Source of the DNA: Phanerodontia chrysosporium
Taxonomy: Eukaryota; Basidiomycota; Agaricomycetes; Polyporales; Phanerochaetaceae
Direction of reading: 5' to 3'
DNA: 64,000 bases
Assembly (NCBI GenBank): GCA_001910725.1
Contig: MJGA01000006.1
Location: 558,001 to 622,000 of the forward strand
The position numbers were made by a program, and so were the translations under genes. Positions 34,127 to 46,010 of this stretch are shown piece by piece (position 1 is the first letter of the stretch; each line of letters opens with the position of its first letter). The notes under the pieces were generated by a model. The model did no database searches and was not told the origin of the DNA. It saw only the letters and a program-made list of their open reading frames with translations.

Positions 34127-36041
34127 ATGAGCTCGCTCAGCTATGTCGACCCTCCCAACGACAACCTCGCACGTATCTCGTCTCGTGTCGCGTGTGTGTC
34201 CCTTCTGATAACATTTTGCCTCTTAGATATGCTGCATCTGCAGGTACATGCACCTCACTCGCTCAGGAGCACGGTGAGGCAAGGCTGAGTGCTTTGACCG
34301 CTTTAGAACACCATTCGTCGACCCGCTCAAAGCGAGGTCGTGTTGCCACACTTTCTGCCGGACCTGCATCCTTACTGCACTCAGTATTTCAAGTCAATGT
34401 CCCATCGACCGTTATCCATTGACTGTCGACGATCTATCACCGGCTGACCCGCTCATCCGGAATGTACGTCTCCATGCGTCAGTCCACGGCTTACCTAACA
34501 GCCGCTTATGTGACTATAGCTGTGTGACGAACTCGTTGTGTACTGTCCTCAAAGACAACTTGGATGCTTGCACACGACTCAGCGGCAGCTTGTCGAGGCC
34601 CACCTCAGGGACACCTGTCTCTACGTTGAAACGTCGTGCGCAGAGAAACTATGCGATAAGCAGGTGCTGAAGAAGCTAGCCTCGCATGCTGATCACTGTC
34701 ATGCTTCTCCGGTCGTGCATGCTCCGGAAGATGTAGAAAAATCTCAAACTCGACACGACGTAAGCTCTTGCGCACCGCTAATTGTTCCCTTATCTGACTT
34801 CAATACATACCAGGAACCTACTACGGAGGCTGTTCCCTGTCCGCAAGCGTGCAATGGGTGTTCTTGGACAGGACCCGCGGATGATCTCGAACCACATAAG
34901 CGGGCATGTCCTTACGAAGCCATCAAAGGTTTCTTTGAGATCCACTCGTCTAGGCTGGCATCGTTATCAGACGAAAACGCCGCACTACGGCGAAAAGTCC
35001 AGGCGTTGGAGGGTTCGACAAATATTCTGAGAAGAGAGAATGAAGATATCAAGAGGGCCCTGGGGCCATGGTACAGACTTCATGTGCAAGAAGAAGCCCT
35101 CCTCGCGTCGACGTCCCGTTTCCCCACTGAGCTGCTGCCGCCTTCTGCCGAGCGCCCCAATCTTCGAGTACCGCCGTCCGGGAGCCATGGGGGTGCGATA
35201 ACCGACGCCTCCGAAAGTGTAACAGCTTCACCGCCGATAGTTCCCCAGTCCACAGCCCATCACGCACCCCAAATGCCACCGGTCAATCAGGGTCCTGGCA
35301 GCCGTCGAATGAGACGTCTGACATTGCGTCTTACTTCCCACCCGAGGGGCTTGGTGAGCAGCGCTTCGACGAACGTCAGCTGCCTGACAGCGATGTGCTC
35401 TTTGCACTCGACGGCGCGGCCTCTTTCAGTACAGACGCAACCGGTGGCCCGCAAGCCCGTTCTCCTCCGACATCCTACCCGTATCACGAGCCCGGCCCGC
35501 ACGTCTACCCGTCCGCCTCGCCGTACGGCCTCCCGCCAGGGCCTCTGCCGCCCGCCTCGTCCTCCTCGCCGCCCCAGGTCCCGGCCGTCGCGCCGCTCAA
35601 CATCAGCACGTCGCTGCACCGCTCGCTGCTCTCGCTGCGGGAGAGCATCGTCACGCTGAGCACGGCCGTGGACTCGCTCGCGCGGCGGCAGGACGTTGCG
35701 CTTGCGACGGAGGCACTGCGGCTCAACGAGGAGCTCCACAGCCTGCGCGTCGTGATCCACGGGCTGCGCATGCAGGTGCGTTGTGCTGCGCCCTTCGTCT
35801 CTGATACGGCCCCGCGCTCACGCCGCCCCAGATGCACTCGATCATGATGGACAGGAACATGCAGGCCGTCGCGGCGTCGTCTGGCGCGCGCACGCCCGTC
35901 GCCGAACCCGCGCCCTCTGGCGCGTTCGTGCCCGGCTGGGTCGCTGGCCTCGTCCCGCCGCTGCCCTTCGCGGGCCCACGGTATCCCCCCTACCCATTCC
36001 CGCAGGCGCAGAACCAGGCGGTGTCCGGACCGAAGCTCTGA
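34127..36041 (+). CDS. RING finger plus TRAF-type zinc-finger protein, putative E3 ubiquitin ligase
   Basis: The start is MSSLSYVDPPNDNLA. After short introns a C3HC4-type RING can be read: ICCICR, then FVDPLKARSCCHTFCRTCIL and SQCPIDRYPLT. TRAF-type zinc-finger segments follow: YCPQRQLGCLHTTQRQLVEA, LRDTCLYVE, ASHADHC, and later PCPQACNGCSWTGPADDLEP with HKRACPYEAI. A coiled coil (about 34,930-35,050, LASLSDENAALRRKVQALEG) follows. The remaining half is Pro/Ser-rich with a second short helix near 35,600-35,780 and a last exon ending NQAVSGPKL. RING-TRAF proteins usually act as ubiquitin ligases or adaptors; the substrate is unknown. About six exons; the frame of the Pro-rich part switches at an intron near 35,290-35,360 that I could place only roughly. 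Confidence 0.8.
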
Positions 36042-36301
36042 TCCCCGCGCCGCCACGTGTCGCGGGGCGATCGCGAGACAGGAGTTGGGTCGCTGTCCGT
36101 GGTGACCGGGATGCCCTCGCGCCAGGGGCGGGGGCCCGGCATGGGACGGCGTTCAGAACGTGTGTCGCGTGTCTGTCGCGTGGCAAGGCTGTTTTACGTT
36201 GTGTAAGAATAGAGTTACATGTCGCCCTGCGCCGATTAGTCGTACAAGTGGTCTTGGCCCGCCCTCGCCCTGTTCCCCATCGAGTCGATTACACGATCCC
36301 G

Positions 36302-38592
36302 TCAGCTTCCGCGCGCGAGCTCCTGCAGCGTTTGTAATGTCGATTCTAAGCGCCCGATTTCAGGGGCCTGCCGCATGCGCTGGCAAAGGGGAGGGTGGAC
36401 GTACCGACGTAGGGTATCTTGGCGGCTAGCATTGTGGCCGAGGTGATCAGAACCGCTAGCGCCTCCTGCATGCGCACGAACTCGTCTGGCTGCCCGGCGT
36501 AGAGCCGGCGATCGTCGTGCAACGCGTTCGCGACGACGCGGTAGCAAATCTGGGCCAGGGCGCCAGCGGCGCGTCAGCACTGCGAACTTGTCGGCGGCGG
36601 CGATGGGTGCGACTCACCGCGAGTGTCGGCTCGAGCATCACGTAGTCGTGCTCCTTCCAGCCCTTCGTGAGCCCGACGACCTCGATCGCGGTGCTCAGCG
36701 CCTTCTGCCGCGACTCGAGGTGGTAGAAGCCCGGCATCGAGTGCAGCTCGATCTGCGCGCTGAGCGAGACGATAAGGCACGTCTTCAGGCAGAGCGTGTG
36801 CTGCTCGAGGTCCGGGTGCAGGCTCGACTGCAGCATCTGCGGGTAGAGCATCGCGACGTGGCGCGAGCTATCTTCTAGCGTGTCCCAGTATTGCGTGTAC
36901 CACTCGAGCGGAAGGGCGGCCTCTAATCGTGCTTGTGACCGGCTCGCGGCCGAGGCGCGTATCCGAGACAGGCGCATTGCTTCTCGCAGCAGCGCTAGGC
37001 TTTTACACCGTATCGCGACAGCGGAGTGCGTGGCGAACCATGGTTGCGAGAGCTGCGCGTAGATGGGTGCTGCGGTCTCGCCAAATAGCAAGATCAGGAC
37101 GCACCGTGAGATCCCTCAGCTGCTTATCGTACTCGTTGTCCAAAAATGGAGTCATCCCAATCACCATGCTGGTCGCCTTGTCGATGTACGCGAGCTGTCC
37201 CAACGCCGTGAGGTACTCCTTGGTGTCTTCGTCAGGCTCGCCGACCGCTAAAAGAGTGTCGAGGCTAGGCGTTGAGAGCTGTAGCTCTTGGTAGGAGAAC
37301 ACCTTCGACGCCTTGACGAGGTACTGCCGACCGGCTTCAACCTGGCGCTTGAAAAGGAGGTATTCGCCGAGCACGGTGTAGATCATGACAAGGCTAGACG
37401 ATTCTGGCGGATATTCCAGGGCGCTCAACACCTTCAGCATCTCTACATCTTCGGAGACGACGAGAACTTCGGTCTTGTGGTGTAGCTTCCAGAGATACGC
37501 CCCGACGAGTTGTGCTAGGTGTACGACGGCGGGATGGACGACTCGCCCTGATAGATCTCCTGTTAGGACGGCTTGCCGCTTGCTTTCTCGGACGTAGAAG
37601 CCTAGTTGAATCTGGTGGGAAAGGAACAGCGCACGTCTGGAAGACATGGATATCAGCTGACAAGACGTGGGCGGCAGTCGGTGGCACATGAGCGACTCAC
37701 AGCTGGTAGGCGTTCTGGCATACGAGGCCCAGGCGGTCAGAGCCATGGTCGCTGGTATCAGAGATGGGTGTCTGAGTGAAGGGGGAGACGGTGTGCCATT
37801 GTGACGAGAGTCCATCGCTGGGGTTTGAATAAAGTGATCGTGTCGGTGATGCGGCGGTGAAGGAACTTTGCCCTGCGAAACTCTGTGTGAGCGGTACGCC
37901 GAACAATTACGCGGACGGTACGAACCGAGCCCAGGTAGTGGTGATGACCCGAACTCTCGCCACTGTGCCGACGGCAGCTCGAGATCCACAGCGCAGTCAC
38001 TCCTGTACTCGGGCGACTCGGACATGTGGCTTTTGCGCGACTCATAGTACGCAAGACGCTCCTCCAGTTCCTGCGTGCGCATCAGCAGCGCCGTGGCAAA
38101 GTTCTGCTTCAGCTCGTCATCGTATTCGCAGTCCAACTCCTTGCCTGCCAGGTGGCAGGTGTGGCAGAAGGGGCGCTTGGCGTCGCACTTCTGCATCGCA
38201 AATTAAGGGCGAGCTCCGTAGAAAAATTGATAGAAGCACACACTTTCTTCTTGCGCCTGTGAGACCAGGGTGAGAAAGATATTATCGGCCGTCTCACGTC
38301 GGGCACACTGACCTGCACGGTAGACACGCCGCTCCCTTGGGGAGCAGGACGGTCTTTGGGCTGCTCTGGGCTGACTTGGTGTACGTGCATTCCACCGGCT
38401 TCCGGGCTCGCGAGCAGGGACCGCAGACGGGGGTCTCGCCGTCGCAACGCTACCGAAGGAGGCCGTCAGTCAGTGCGTCAACTGTTCGGGCGGTGTCCGC
38501 ACCATTTTTCTCGTTCTAGCGGGCCGCCGTCAGTACGTCATTGGGATCGGGGAGCGGAGGACCTGCCTGCAAGCTACGCATGTCTGGCTCAT
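36302..38592 (-). CDS. Fungal transcription factor with two tandem Zn2Cys6 clusters
   Basis: Nuclear regulator. The spliced N-terminus starts MSQTCVACRTRKMRCDGETP and continues VCGPCSRARKPVECTY, a complete binuclear cluster (C-x2-C-x6-C-x6-C-x2-C-x8-C). About 20 residues later comes a second complete cluster: ACLPCRRKKKKCDAKRPFC, then HTCHLAGKELDCEY. The first cluster requires an exon ending tgcag before a GC donor (intron start 38566), a 13-nt microexon (38515-38503), and an exon from 38449. After a Ser/Pro-rich linker there is a helical middle region typical of fungal Zn2Cys6 regulators (HQIQLGFYVRESKRQAVLTG, LWKLHHKTEVLV, YLLFKRQVEAGRQYLVKASK, TALGQLAYIDKATSMVIGM). The C-terminus has LESTLQTLQELARGS. 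About 600-650 residues. Regulated genes unknown. Confidence 0.82.
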
Positions 38593-41500
38593 GGTGGATC
38601 GCTGCAGATGAGGGGCAAAGGTTCGTGTTGTTATCAAGCGCGAACAGGGCAGGACGTACGAGATTTTATAACGCACAGGATGATGTCTGAAACGAGGGAA
38701 AGATGCTACTTGGGGGAGATTTGCTGTGGAAATGTGGATGGGCTGCGCGCGATGAGTCGGAGCGAGATACGATCTAGGTCAATGGGTGGACCGAGAATGC
38801 GAAAATCTAGAGCGGATCAAAACGTGCGTAACGCGCCACCAGTCGTTGAAGCAGATGGAGGACGCGTCGAAGACACGCCATAGGTACTCGGTTCTTACCG
38901 GTTACCTAACAGACGCGCCTGCGCTGACAAGAATTTGTCGGGCGTGCGGGGGCAGAATCTTGGCTCCGGTCGATCCAGCGACTCTGATTTGGGTCACCGG
39001 CGGAGAAAGGGGAACGCAGGCCTCAGCAAAACCGAACCGGAAGGGGCTATGATGACCTTACTGGCCGCGACGGCACCCCTGTGATCAATGAGGAGGCGTG
39101 CCACCTGCGGCAGTCCTCACGGTGGGCAATGAGGGCGGCGGGGCCGATCCGGTGTACCAGGTGCATCCCGGATAATGCTTTGGAGCAGGTCTGGTGCGGT
39201 TGAGAACGATCGGCTGGAGGACGAAACACTCCTGGTCGTCGACGGCGGGCCAATCGTGAGCGTCGCGGAGGACCGAACTCGTCGAAACGCGCGTAGGCGC
39301 CCGGCACTCGGCGATGCAGAGATGCCCCCGAATCCGATTTTGACGATGAACTGCGGTGACTCGACGATATTGCGGGGCGTTTCACAGCCATCGGTTACCA
39401 TACACTCGCACACACATCCCTCTACCTCTGCGGCAGCACATCCACCCCCAAGTTCGGGCCTTCCTCCGTCGGTCTCCGCCGCTTTCTAATCCCCCGTACA
39501 CGTGGGCGCAATGTCCTCTGCATTGTCGGAAAGCTACTATCGCTGGCCCTGGTTTAAATTGCCCTGCTTTATAAAATTGGTTAGCAGTCTCTACGTCTAC
39601 CTCAAGCAGTGGATTATTTTTGGAATGCATACACGCAGTACTATCGATAGACACCAATATGCTGAGGTTTCAGCAGGTAGACGAGGATGCTTTTGTAGAC
39701 GTCTGAAGCGTCAAAATGCGACATAAACGGATTTGATGGCAGATCCAGTCAGATCTGTGGTTGAGATGTTCCAGAAGTGTATGATAGGTTGTATGCATGC
39801 TCAGAACATGAAGCCAGCTTTATAACGACGTTCCAGTGTTGTGCCGTCTACAGAGAAGAATGCATGAAAGCGTACATCTGACGAGGAAAGCGTGACAATT
39901 TCGACCTCGCTTGATCAACGAGCGACGTCGACGGCCAGGAGACCGTCCGCAGCGCGCATTGGCTGTGACCGCTCGTCACAGAATTATAAAGCAGGGCCAC
40001 GACCACTTTTGCACCGGATCGCATCCGCTGCCCTTCGACAGCTGGAAAAATACAAACAAAAAATTAGAGGTAGCAAGACGTGCATCTGTCGACCTGCCTA
40101 TGACCGCCAACGGATTCGGCCCAGTGAGTTGCAGTGACCTCTACTCTCAAGTTTTATAAAGCAGGCCAGTGATAGTAATCTTATCGCCCCAGCGCCGACT
40201 GTAGTCCTCTTGGGCCATCGCCTCGCGTACGCACGCCTGCGGCATCTGCGCGTGCTCTCGAGCTGCCTGCCAAGGTTTGTTGCCCCGCAGGGCGCAGTCA
40301 GGGGGAACAGTTGGCTACTGCGCTTGATGTCCGGTGCTTAACCGCTCAGTCACCGTCACCTATTCCGAATTCACTATCTTTTCAGCATCCGCCGACATGA
40401 TGTCCCAGAAACCATGAGCTGCCCCACCCAAGGGGGTTGCAGATCGTTCAATGCATGAAACAATGCGTCAAGCGAGCTCCTTCCCCGGGCCCGCGCTCCC
40501 AGGGTAGGTCGCGTGAACAGGCCATTTGCGGAAGGCCTTGTTCTTACTGGCGCGTGTTTCGTCTCCGCCACTCATTTCACAGCAGCAGGACTGAGCGCTG
40601 ACGTGCTGGAACGTGCGGCGGAGAACGCCTTGAATTCTCATTCCGTATGCACGTTTTTAGCACAGTGCCGCAGAAATGTACGCCAAAGACGCCGTCCCTG
40701 AGCGTGTCACTACTCTTACATCCTGTTTAGCGAATGATGGAAGCACGCACTGCGCAGGGAATATTGGAGGCCTTGCCTCGCTATCTACGGTGATGCACGT
40801 ACACAACCGACCCCGATGTTTCTAGCGTAATATGCGTAGGCTGATGCTCGGTGAAGTACCCAACCCGTAAGCTGCCTCACCTGTCAGTCACACCGTGCTG
40901 ACTGATTTTCCTGGCACTGCATTCCGTAGCAGCACCCGACTCTCTGGATCGAACGTCGCGACAACCGTGCGGCACTCGGCTGGCCACAAATTTGCGTCCG
41001 TGGTCTGTCGGACATTGCATCTCGTGGACTGGTATATTTCTCGCTCTGTATCATTGTGGTGCGATACGCGGCATTGTCTCGGATTGCACTGGGCTACTGC
41101 AAAGCTCACGGCAGTACCGCTCGCCCTGGTTGACGGCAGCGGCCCACTTGGGCAGGTACCCTAGGAGTTGGCAGAATTGGTCTCGACCAGGCGTGCCCCT
41201 CCACCATGACGGTCATCCAATGCGAAGACGGCGCTGTGGCGTCCCTATAGTCGGACAATAACTGTCACTTGATTCGTTGCTTTCCAGTTATCAGGTTCGT
41301 GCTGTCGGGATTGCCTGCGAACCCAAGTGCGGCAAGGCGACCGTTCCGCAGACTATGGTGTTGGCTAGGAGTTCAAGCCGTGCCCGTAGGTTCGCGTGAA
41401 AAGCGGAGCTGTGTGAAGGGAGCTGCCCACGTTGCCTGCATAACGACATGGTACATGATGAGCTGGCAGGACGGTGGGATCGCCGTTGCCTCGGTTGACC

Positions 41501-42804
41501 GTGGGGCTTTCTCAAGCCGAAGCCCACCGGTCCCTGTTGGAGCTGCTGCGGTTCAGGTTGAGTGAGGGTACAGCGCAGACAGACGACATACTTCTCACCG
41601 GAATACACTCCTTTTCTGCGTACGATAGGCTGCGCATAGGGTCCTGAACACGGAGGCTATTCTTGGTGGCAAGGCGGTGGAAACTCGAGGCGGAGGAGCA
41701 TGAACAAATCACTGCGTGCGGCTAGGGCTGGGGTGGCGAGTTATATAGAGCTGTCCGCAAGCAGGACGTAACAGTAGGGCAATTGTCGGTGGTGTCTGGC
41801 GGGGTGATCCCGTCGAGACGAGGGGCCGTGTCGCACTCGCAGGGTTTTGACCTGTCGGCGGAACAGCAAACGCCGCACGGCTGAAGCGACGAGTCCCGTA
41901 CGAGAGTTCACCTGAGGCAGTGCGGTGTACAGAATATATAGACTCAGTGAACGGCAGAGTGAGAGGGCTGTCGAGTACTTCCTGAACCGCAAACCAGAAA
42001 ATCGGCGGAGTCATCGTGGGAAGCGTATACCTGATCGAGAAGCAACTCCTGCGACGCCACACATCATTGCAAGATGATGGATATGGTAATCAGATGATTA
42101 GATAAGCGCACGCACACTTCCACGTGCGGACTGTCGTTGAGTCCATAAGACCGCGGCAGTTACGGTGTAGTCAGTCATGAGAAAGCAAACAACTGCACGA
42201 GTAGAGAAGAGTCGAAAACTACTTGACATGAGGATTAGATCTGCAATTGACTTGCCATGGCTAGGCTGCAACACCTAGGGTCGACAAGGGCCGACGAAGG
42301 TTCTGTCATGCCATGAAGTAGGACATCACGATTTAGTATTTTATGCCAGCCACAAAAATCCCTGAGTTGCAATCCTTCTGTTGTGCTCTGATCGCTAAGA
42401 GCTATGGGACCTTGAGCAAAATTCGAGACAGGTAATTAAGTTAGCGCCCGTAGCGCGTCGCGGCTACGCGGAGACGATCCCGTTCAGACGAGCTCCGTAC
42501 CACCATCCCGCTCAGTATTGCACTTTCATACGCCTCCATCAACCCGCCCACAAATTTCCTTCGAAGCTCTTCTTTGTACAACCCAGTTTTCTGCGCAGCC
42601 ATCGGAACAGGACGAGTGAATCGCACGGAGAAAACGGTACGCGTTTTCCTGCTCGGACGTGGGATACACGCGCCGCAATGAGACTCACCATGCAGTCAAG
42701 AGTCTTTTTTACGTGTATCAACACGCATATACCCTCTGAAAAGACGAACACAAGCCTTTCCACAGCTTTCCACGCATCCACCGCACTTCCGTCTCGCGGC
42801 AGCC
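38593..42804. other. Gene-poor region, 4.2 kb
   Basis: No gene can be supported. Minus-strand ORFs at 39047-39413 and 41709-42062 reach about 115 codons but lack motifs and splice partners. A short inverted-repeat element lies at 39532-40182. The rest looks like unconstrained intergenic DNA, possibly decayed genes or repeats. The last about 350 bp are the promoter of the 42.8 kb gene. Confidence 0.4.
39532..40182. repeat. Inverted-repeat element, MITE-like
   Basis: The left arm (39532-39578) includes GCTACTATCGCTGGCC and CCCTGCTTTATAAAATT. The reverse complement of the right arm (about 40151-40182) reads GATTACTATCACTGGCC followed by TGCTTTATAAAA. The left arm carries an extra about 14 nt between the two blocks. 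A third copy of the inner motif lies at 39982-39999 (AATTATAAAGCAGGGCCA), in the same orientation as the right arm. There is no coding capacity between the arms. A target-site duplication is not obvious. It may be a non-autonomous DNA transposon remnant about 650 bp long. Confidence 0.45.
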
Positions 42805-43945
42805 ATGTCTTTGCCGCATGTACCACCAATGCCCAAACCACGCTTGCAACCACTATCCGCTGAGTCGCTTCGAAAGCACAGCTCGGCTCCACGCGCTTCG
42901 TCCTCGGCGCACAGCGAAGGCAGGACCCCTGCCTCGGGAGGGGCGGGGCTGAACGCGAGCGCTAGACCCAAACCGAAAGTCCCAAGTCTGGCGGACTCGT
43001 CTACGAAACGCGAAAATGCCGAGCCTAGAGAGAAACTGCGGAGGTCGGACGACCCTTTGGTACGTCCTGAGAAGGTCTCAATCTCGAACGAGACAGGTCT
43101 CGACACAGAGACCCGACCTTGCTCGACCAAAATATGTAACGGAAGAGTGCCTGTCACCGTGCAGTTCAAGCTCTGCGACAAATGTCGGAAGAGGTCAAGA
43201 GACAACGCTCGTAGACGGACCCTACTCATGAAGGAGAAGAGGGAGAAGACGAGGGCTGAGGCACTCCGATTGTCCTCGTCGTTCGGGAGTGAGGACGATC
43301 CCCTTCCACCGCAAGACCTGGGTGTCGCCCAACGCTCACGGAGGAGGAACGGTTCAAAAACTTCATGTCGCAGTTGCGAGCCTCGGGAAAGCTCCAGTCC
43401 TCTGCGCTTGGCAAACGAAGAGCCATCGACGAGTGGACCCTTCCGGTAGATGGCTCGCCCCATAAACCGCATCTCGACATGTCCGAATATCGGACCGCGG
43501 AGGACATGTACGACGCCCTAGATCACGAAATCACTCGACACGGTCGTGGCGCAGGCAAACCACGTGCGACCATCGCTTTCAGGGGATTCTTTTGCGTGGT
43601 GCGCGGTACTGAGGACCCAATTACCAAGGAACGTGTCGCGGCGGTGGTGGAGATGGCGAACGTTACTGCTGGCCTCCCCTATAAGTGCGTATTGAATTCA
43701 TTTTCTCGCAGGATCTCTCATTGAAGCCATCTGTCCCTGACAGGAAGGATAGTCCTCCGAAGCAACGGAATTTTGTCACCCCAGACGGCTCCCTGGTGGG
43801 TATGGAGTTACGATACAAATGTCGGTGTCAATTCGGGGCCAACGCGACGCGATGCGGTGGTATCGTACGCGCGAAGATCGAGAAGGTCCAGGAAGGCGTC
43901 ACCCCAGGCGAGCGTACTACTTTGTGCGTCGAGCACGACGTGTAG
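42805..43945 (+). CDS. Unrecognised basic protein with Cys motifs; two apparent 1-nt frame breaks
   Basis: I do not recognise the family. The first part (from ATG 42805) is Ser/Pro/Arg-rich and ends with a Cys-containing segment (CSTKICNGRVPVTVQFKLCD, KCRKRSRDNARRR) resembling small Cys-knuckle motifs seen in Agaricomycete hypothetical proteins. The next block is TLTEEERFKNFMSQLRAS, then DEWTLPVDGSPHKPHLD, ATIAFRGFFCVVRGTEDP and ERVAAVVEMANVTAGLPYK. The last block is DLSLKPSVPDRKDSPPKQ, LRYKCRCQFGANATRCGGIV and TLCVEHDV with four more Cys. The blocks lie in three frames in order. Breaks at about 43,323-43,328 and 43,700-43,711 each fit loss of one base; the second could only otherwise be a 23-nt intron, too short to be credible. 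If joined, about 375 residues. Possible nucleic-acid binding through the paired Cys segments is a guess. Confidence 0.6.
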
Positions 43946-44904
43946 ACTCCGCAGTGGTCAACCTCTTCTACTTTCTGCATTATGTGACTATATTGCATGT
44001 TCCGCTGATATCGTACCTGCTTAGAGCTAGTGCTATCGTATTCTAGAACGCTGATGTTCACCTCTGTTTCTGGTGGCATGAATTCGACGATCCCGAATGC
44101 CAGCGTCCATCGCGCGATAACGTAGGAAGATCGGAACTCACAGCACTCTATTCTAAATAGGAAATCCCGCGAAATCGGAGGTCCAGGCAAGGTCTGTCGC
44201 ACTGAACACTCTGATCTTTGGGGTCGGACCTGATTTACACGAGCAGAGGTTGCGGTTTTACTCCCGCGAGGCTCGGCTCCTCGCCGAGGCATTCGCCGAG
44301 CTCTCACAAATTTGGAAACTCCGGTGCATAGAATTCTCCGACGCAGGAGCAACTTCCAATGTTTTTGGTGGCTCTCGACACTAGATGTCTCCTTGCAACG
44401 GCTTACAGTGCTTCGCCGAAACTCTCGGATGAGTTGCTCAGGGCTGGAGAGCGATAAGCGTAGAAACCTCACTGCGCCTGCACCTCCCGATACGGCTTCG
44501 TGACAGGATCCCGTCCTTGCACTCCTCGGTCTCACTCGGCGAGGATGAATCACATATCTCTGTATACGTATCACGACATCGTTTGCGCCTGTGGGTGCGC
44601 CTACAGGGTCAAACAAGACGGTTGGGCCCTGCGGCCTGGCCTTGATCGCCTCTTCCCTCATGTAGTCACTCCGCTCCGAGGCAAGATTGATCGCATGATG
44701 CATAACTCGCCACTCCTTGTCTGCTGCACTCGCAATCTCTGTCAGTATTCCCTGCTTTCTCACACCTCAGTCTACGGCTCCGCAATCGTCATTCAGACGA
44801 CGTCTAGACCTTTCGCCACAAAGTGTTAACAGTGTGTCTCACACAAGTCTTGCCACTCGGTGCCGCTCGACAGTGCTCGACAGGACACCCATACAACTTC
44901 GGCG
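43946..44904. other. Region upstream of the LRR-like gene; possible missing 5' exons
   Basis: No firm exon. Plus-strand frames contain short protein-like pieces (for example SLRLHLPIRLRDRIPSLHSS near 44,470-44,530) that could belong to an N-terminal F-box part of the next gene, but I could not chain them to a start codon. The long minus-strand ORF across this region is treated as a shadow. Confidence 0.3.
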
Positions 44905-46010
44905 ATGGACCCGTACCTTACGCTACCTGGAGGAGTAGATGGTTCAGATCTTGAAATGCCACACTCAGGAAGGATCCCAATGGATGCTCGCGCAGCGCTC
45001 GCTCCGGATGACTGGAACACAGACACCGTTTTGCGGCAGTATCTAGCTATCCACAGGGAACCGACAATTTGGGACATCGACACAGAGCTAAAGACGGTAC
45101 GTCTGTCCCTCACAAGGATCCAAGTCGACGCCCTCAAGGACATCAGGCAACAGATGCCGCCTCGAGAAGGGCCGACATACAAGTACGAGATGCAGAGCAG
45201 CCTTTTCAGGCACAAGACCTACCGCAGCCGCTCTGCCCTTCAAGCGACGACTTCCTGAATATACTGCGGGAGGCGACTAATCTGCGGTCGCTCACCCTCG
45301 ACCGGGCTGGTCCATGCCATTCGAGCGCGTCGTGGGACGTCCGCCACCCTGTGCACCTACCGCAGATGAAGCAGCTTTACATCGGCAGCAAACGGCCTCA
45401 GTATATACAGCGGATGATGATGCACGTCGTCGTACCGCAGCTTGTGATCCTCGTCATCGCCAATACCGACCTCACGAAATCACTGGGCGAATTCTTGGCC
45501 GGTCGCTACCCGAAGCTGGAGGTGCTCTCGTTCTCCGGCGTCCACTTCTTCGCCAATGCCAAGAGGTCGGTCCTCAAGTGGCTCAGTCTCCAGTCCGAGG
45601 TTAGGCTTCTCAAGATCCTCCACGTGCAGCACGTACGGGTCCTCGATTGACTGCTCGAGGACGCCCGCCGCTCTCGCCCACAGCAGACGGAAGCCCCGGT
45701 GGCGCAGACGAAGTCTCAGACCCCACAGCCGCAGACGCAGATGCAGGACTCCCATCTCTTTCTGCCGAAGCTCAAAGCAGTGTCCTTCCGCGCAGAGCTG
45801 TTGCGCAGTATCATTGATTTCGCGCAGAGGCGCAAGAACATTGGCGCACCTCTCCAGCGAGTCTACTACACGCCGGCCACGTACACAAGGATGCCGCAGA
45901 ACGAGGAGGCAGAGTTTCGCGCTATTGGTATCAAGGTGCTATGGGGTTTCGGGAAGATCGAGGAGGAGGATGAGATAGCTGTTCGATGGAACGTGCAGTT
46001 CGGCGAGTGA
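44905..46010 (+). CDS. LRR-like / F-box-type protein, possibly 5'-incomplete
   Basis: The spliced reading uses a 50-nt intron (45097-45146, gtacgt...catcag) and a 51-nt intron (from gtacgg at about 45,633 to cccacag) that removes an in-frame TGA. It gives LAPDDWNTDTVLRQYLAIHR, then SSDDFLNILREATNLRSLTL, HLPQMKQLYIGSKRPQYIQR, VVPQLVILVIANTDLTKSLG, YPKLEVLSFSGVHFF and LPKLKAVSFRAELLRSIIDF. The repeating L-x-x-L-x-L pattern with aspartate/asparagine turns resembles the leucine-rich repeats of the very numerous Agaricomycete F-box proteins. The F-box itself is not visible downstream of the ATG at 44905, so the true start may be upstream. The end reads AVRWNVQFGE. If an F-box is present, the role would be substrate choice in SCF ubiquitin ligases. 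Confidence 0.6.

Noticed and set aside
39047..39413. Minus-strand ORFs with Arg/Ser-rich sequence
   Set aside because: No conserved motif or splice partner; composition typical of noncoding GC-rich DNA.
41709..42062. 117-codon minus-strand ORF
   Set aside because: Starts with protein-like sequence but has no recognisable domain, and I could not build a spliced gene around it.
43688..43710. 23-nt GT-AG intron in the 42.8 kb gene
   Set aside because: Far below the practical lower limit for fungal introns; a missing base, as seen repeatedly in this window, is more likely.
43828..44763. 311-codon minus-strand ORF
   Set aside because: It runs antisense over the Cys-rich end of the 42.8 kb gene, has a composition like a shadow frame, and shows no motif, so it was not called.
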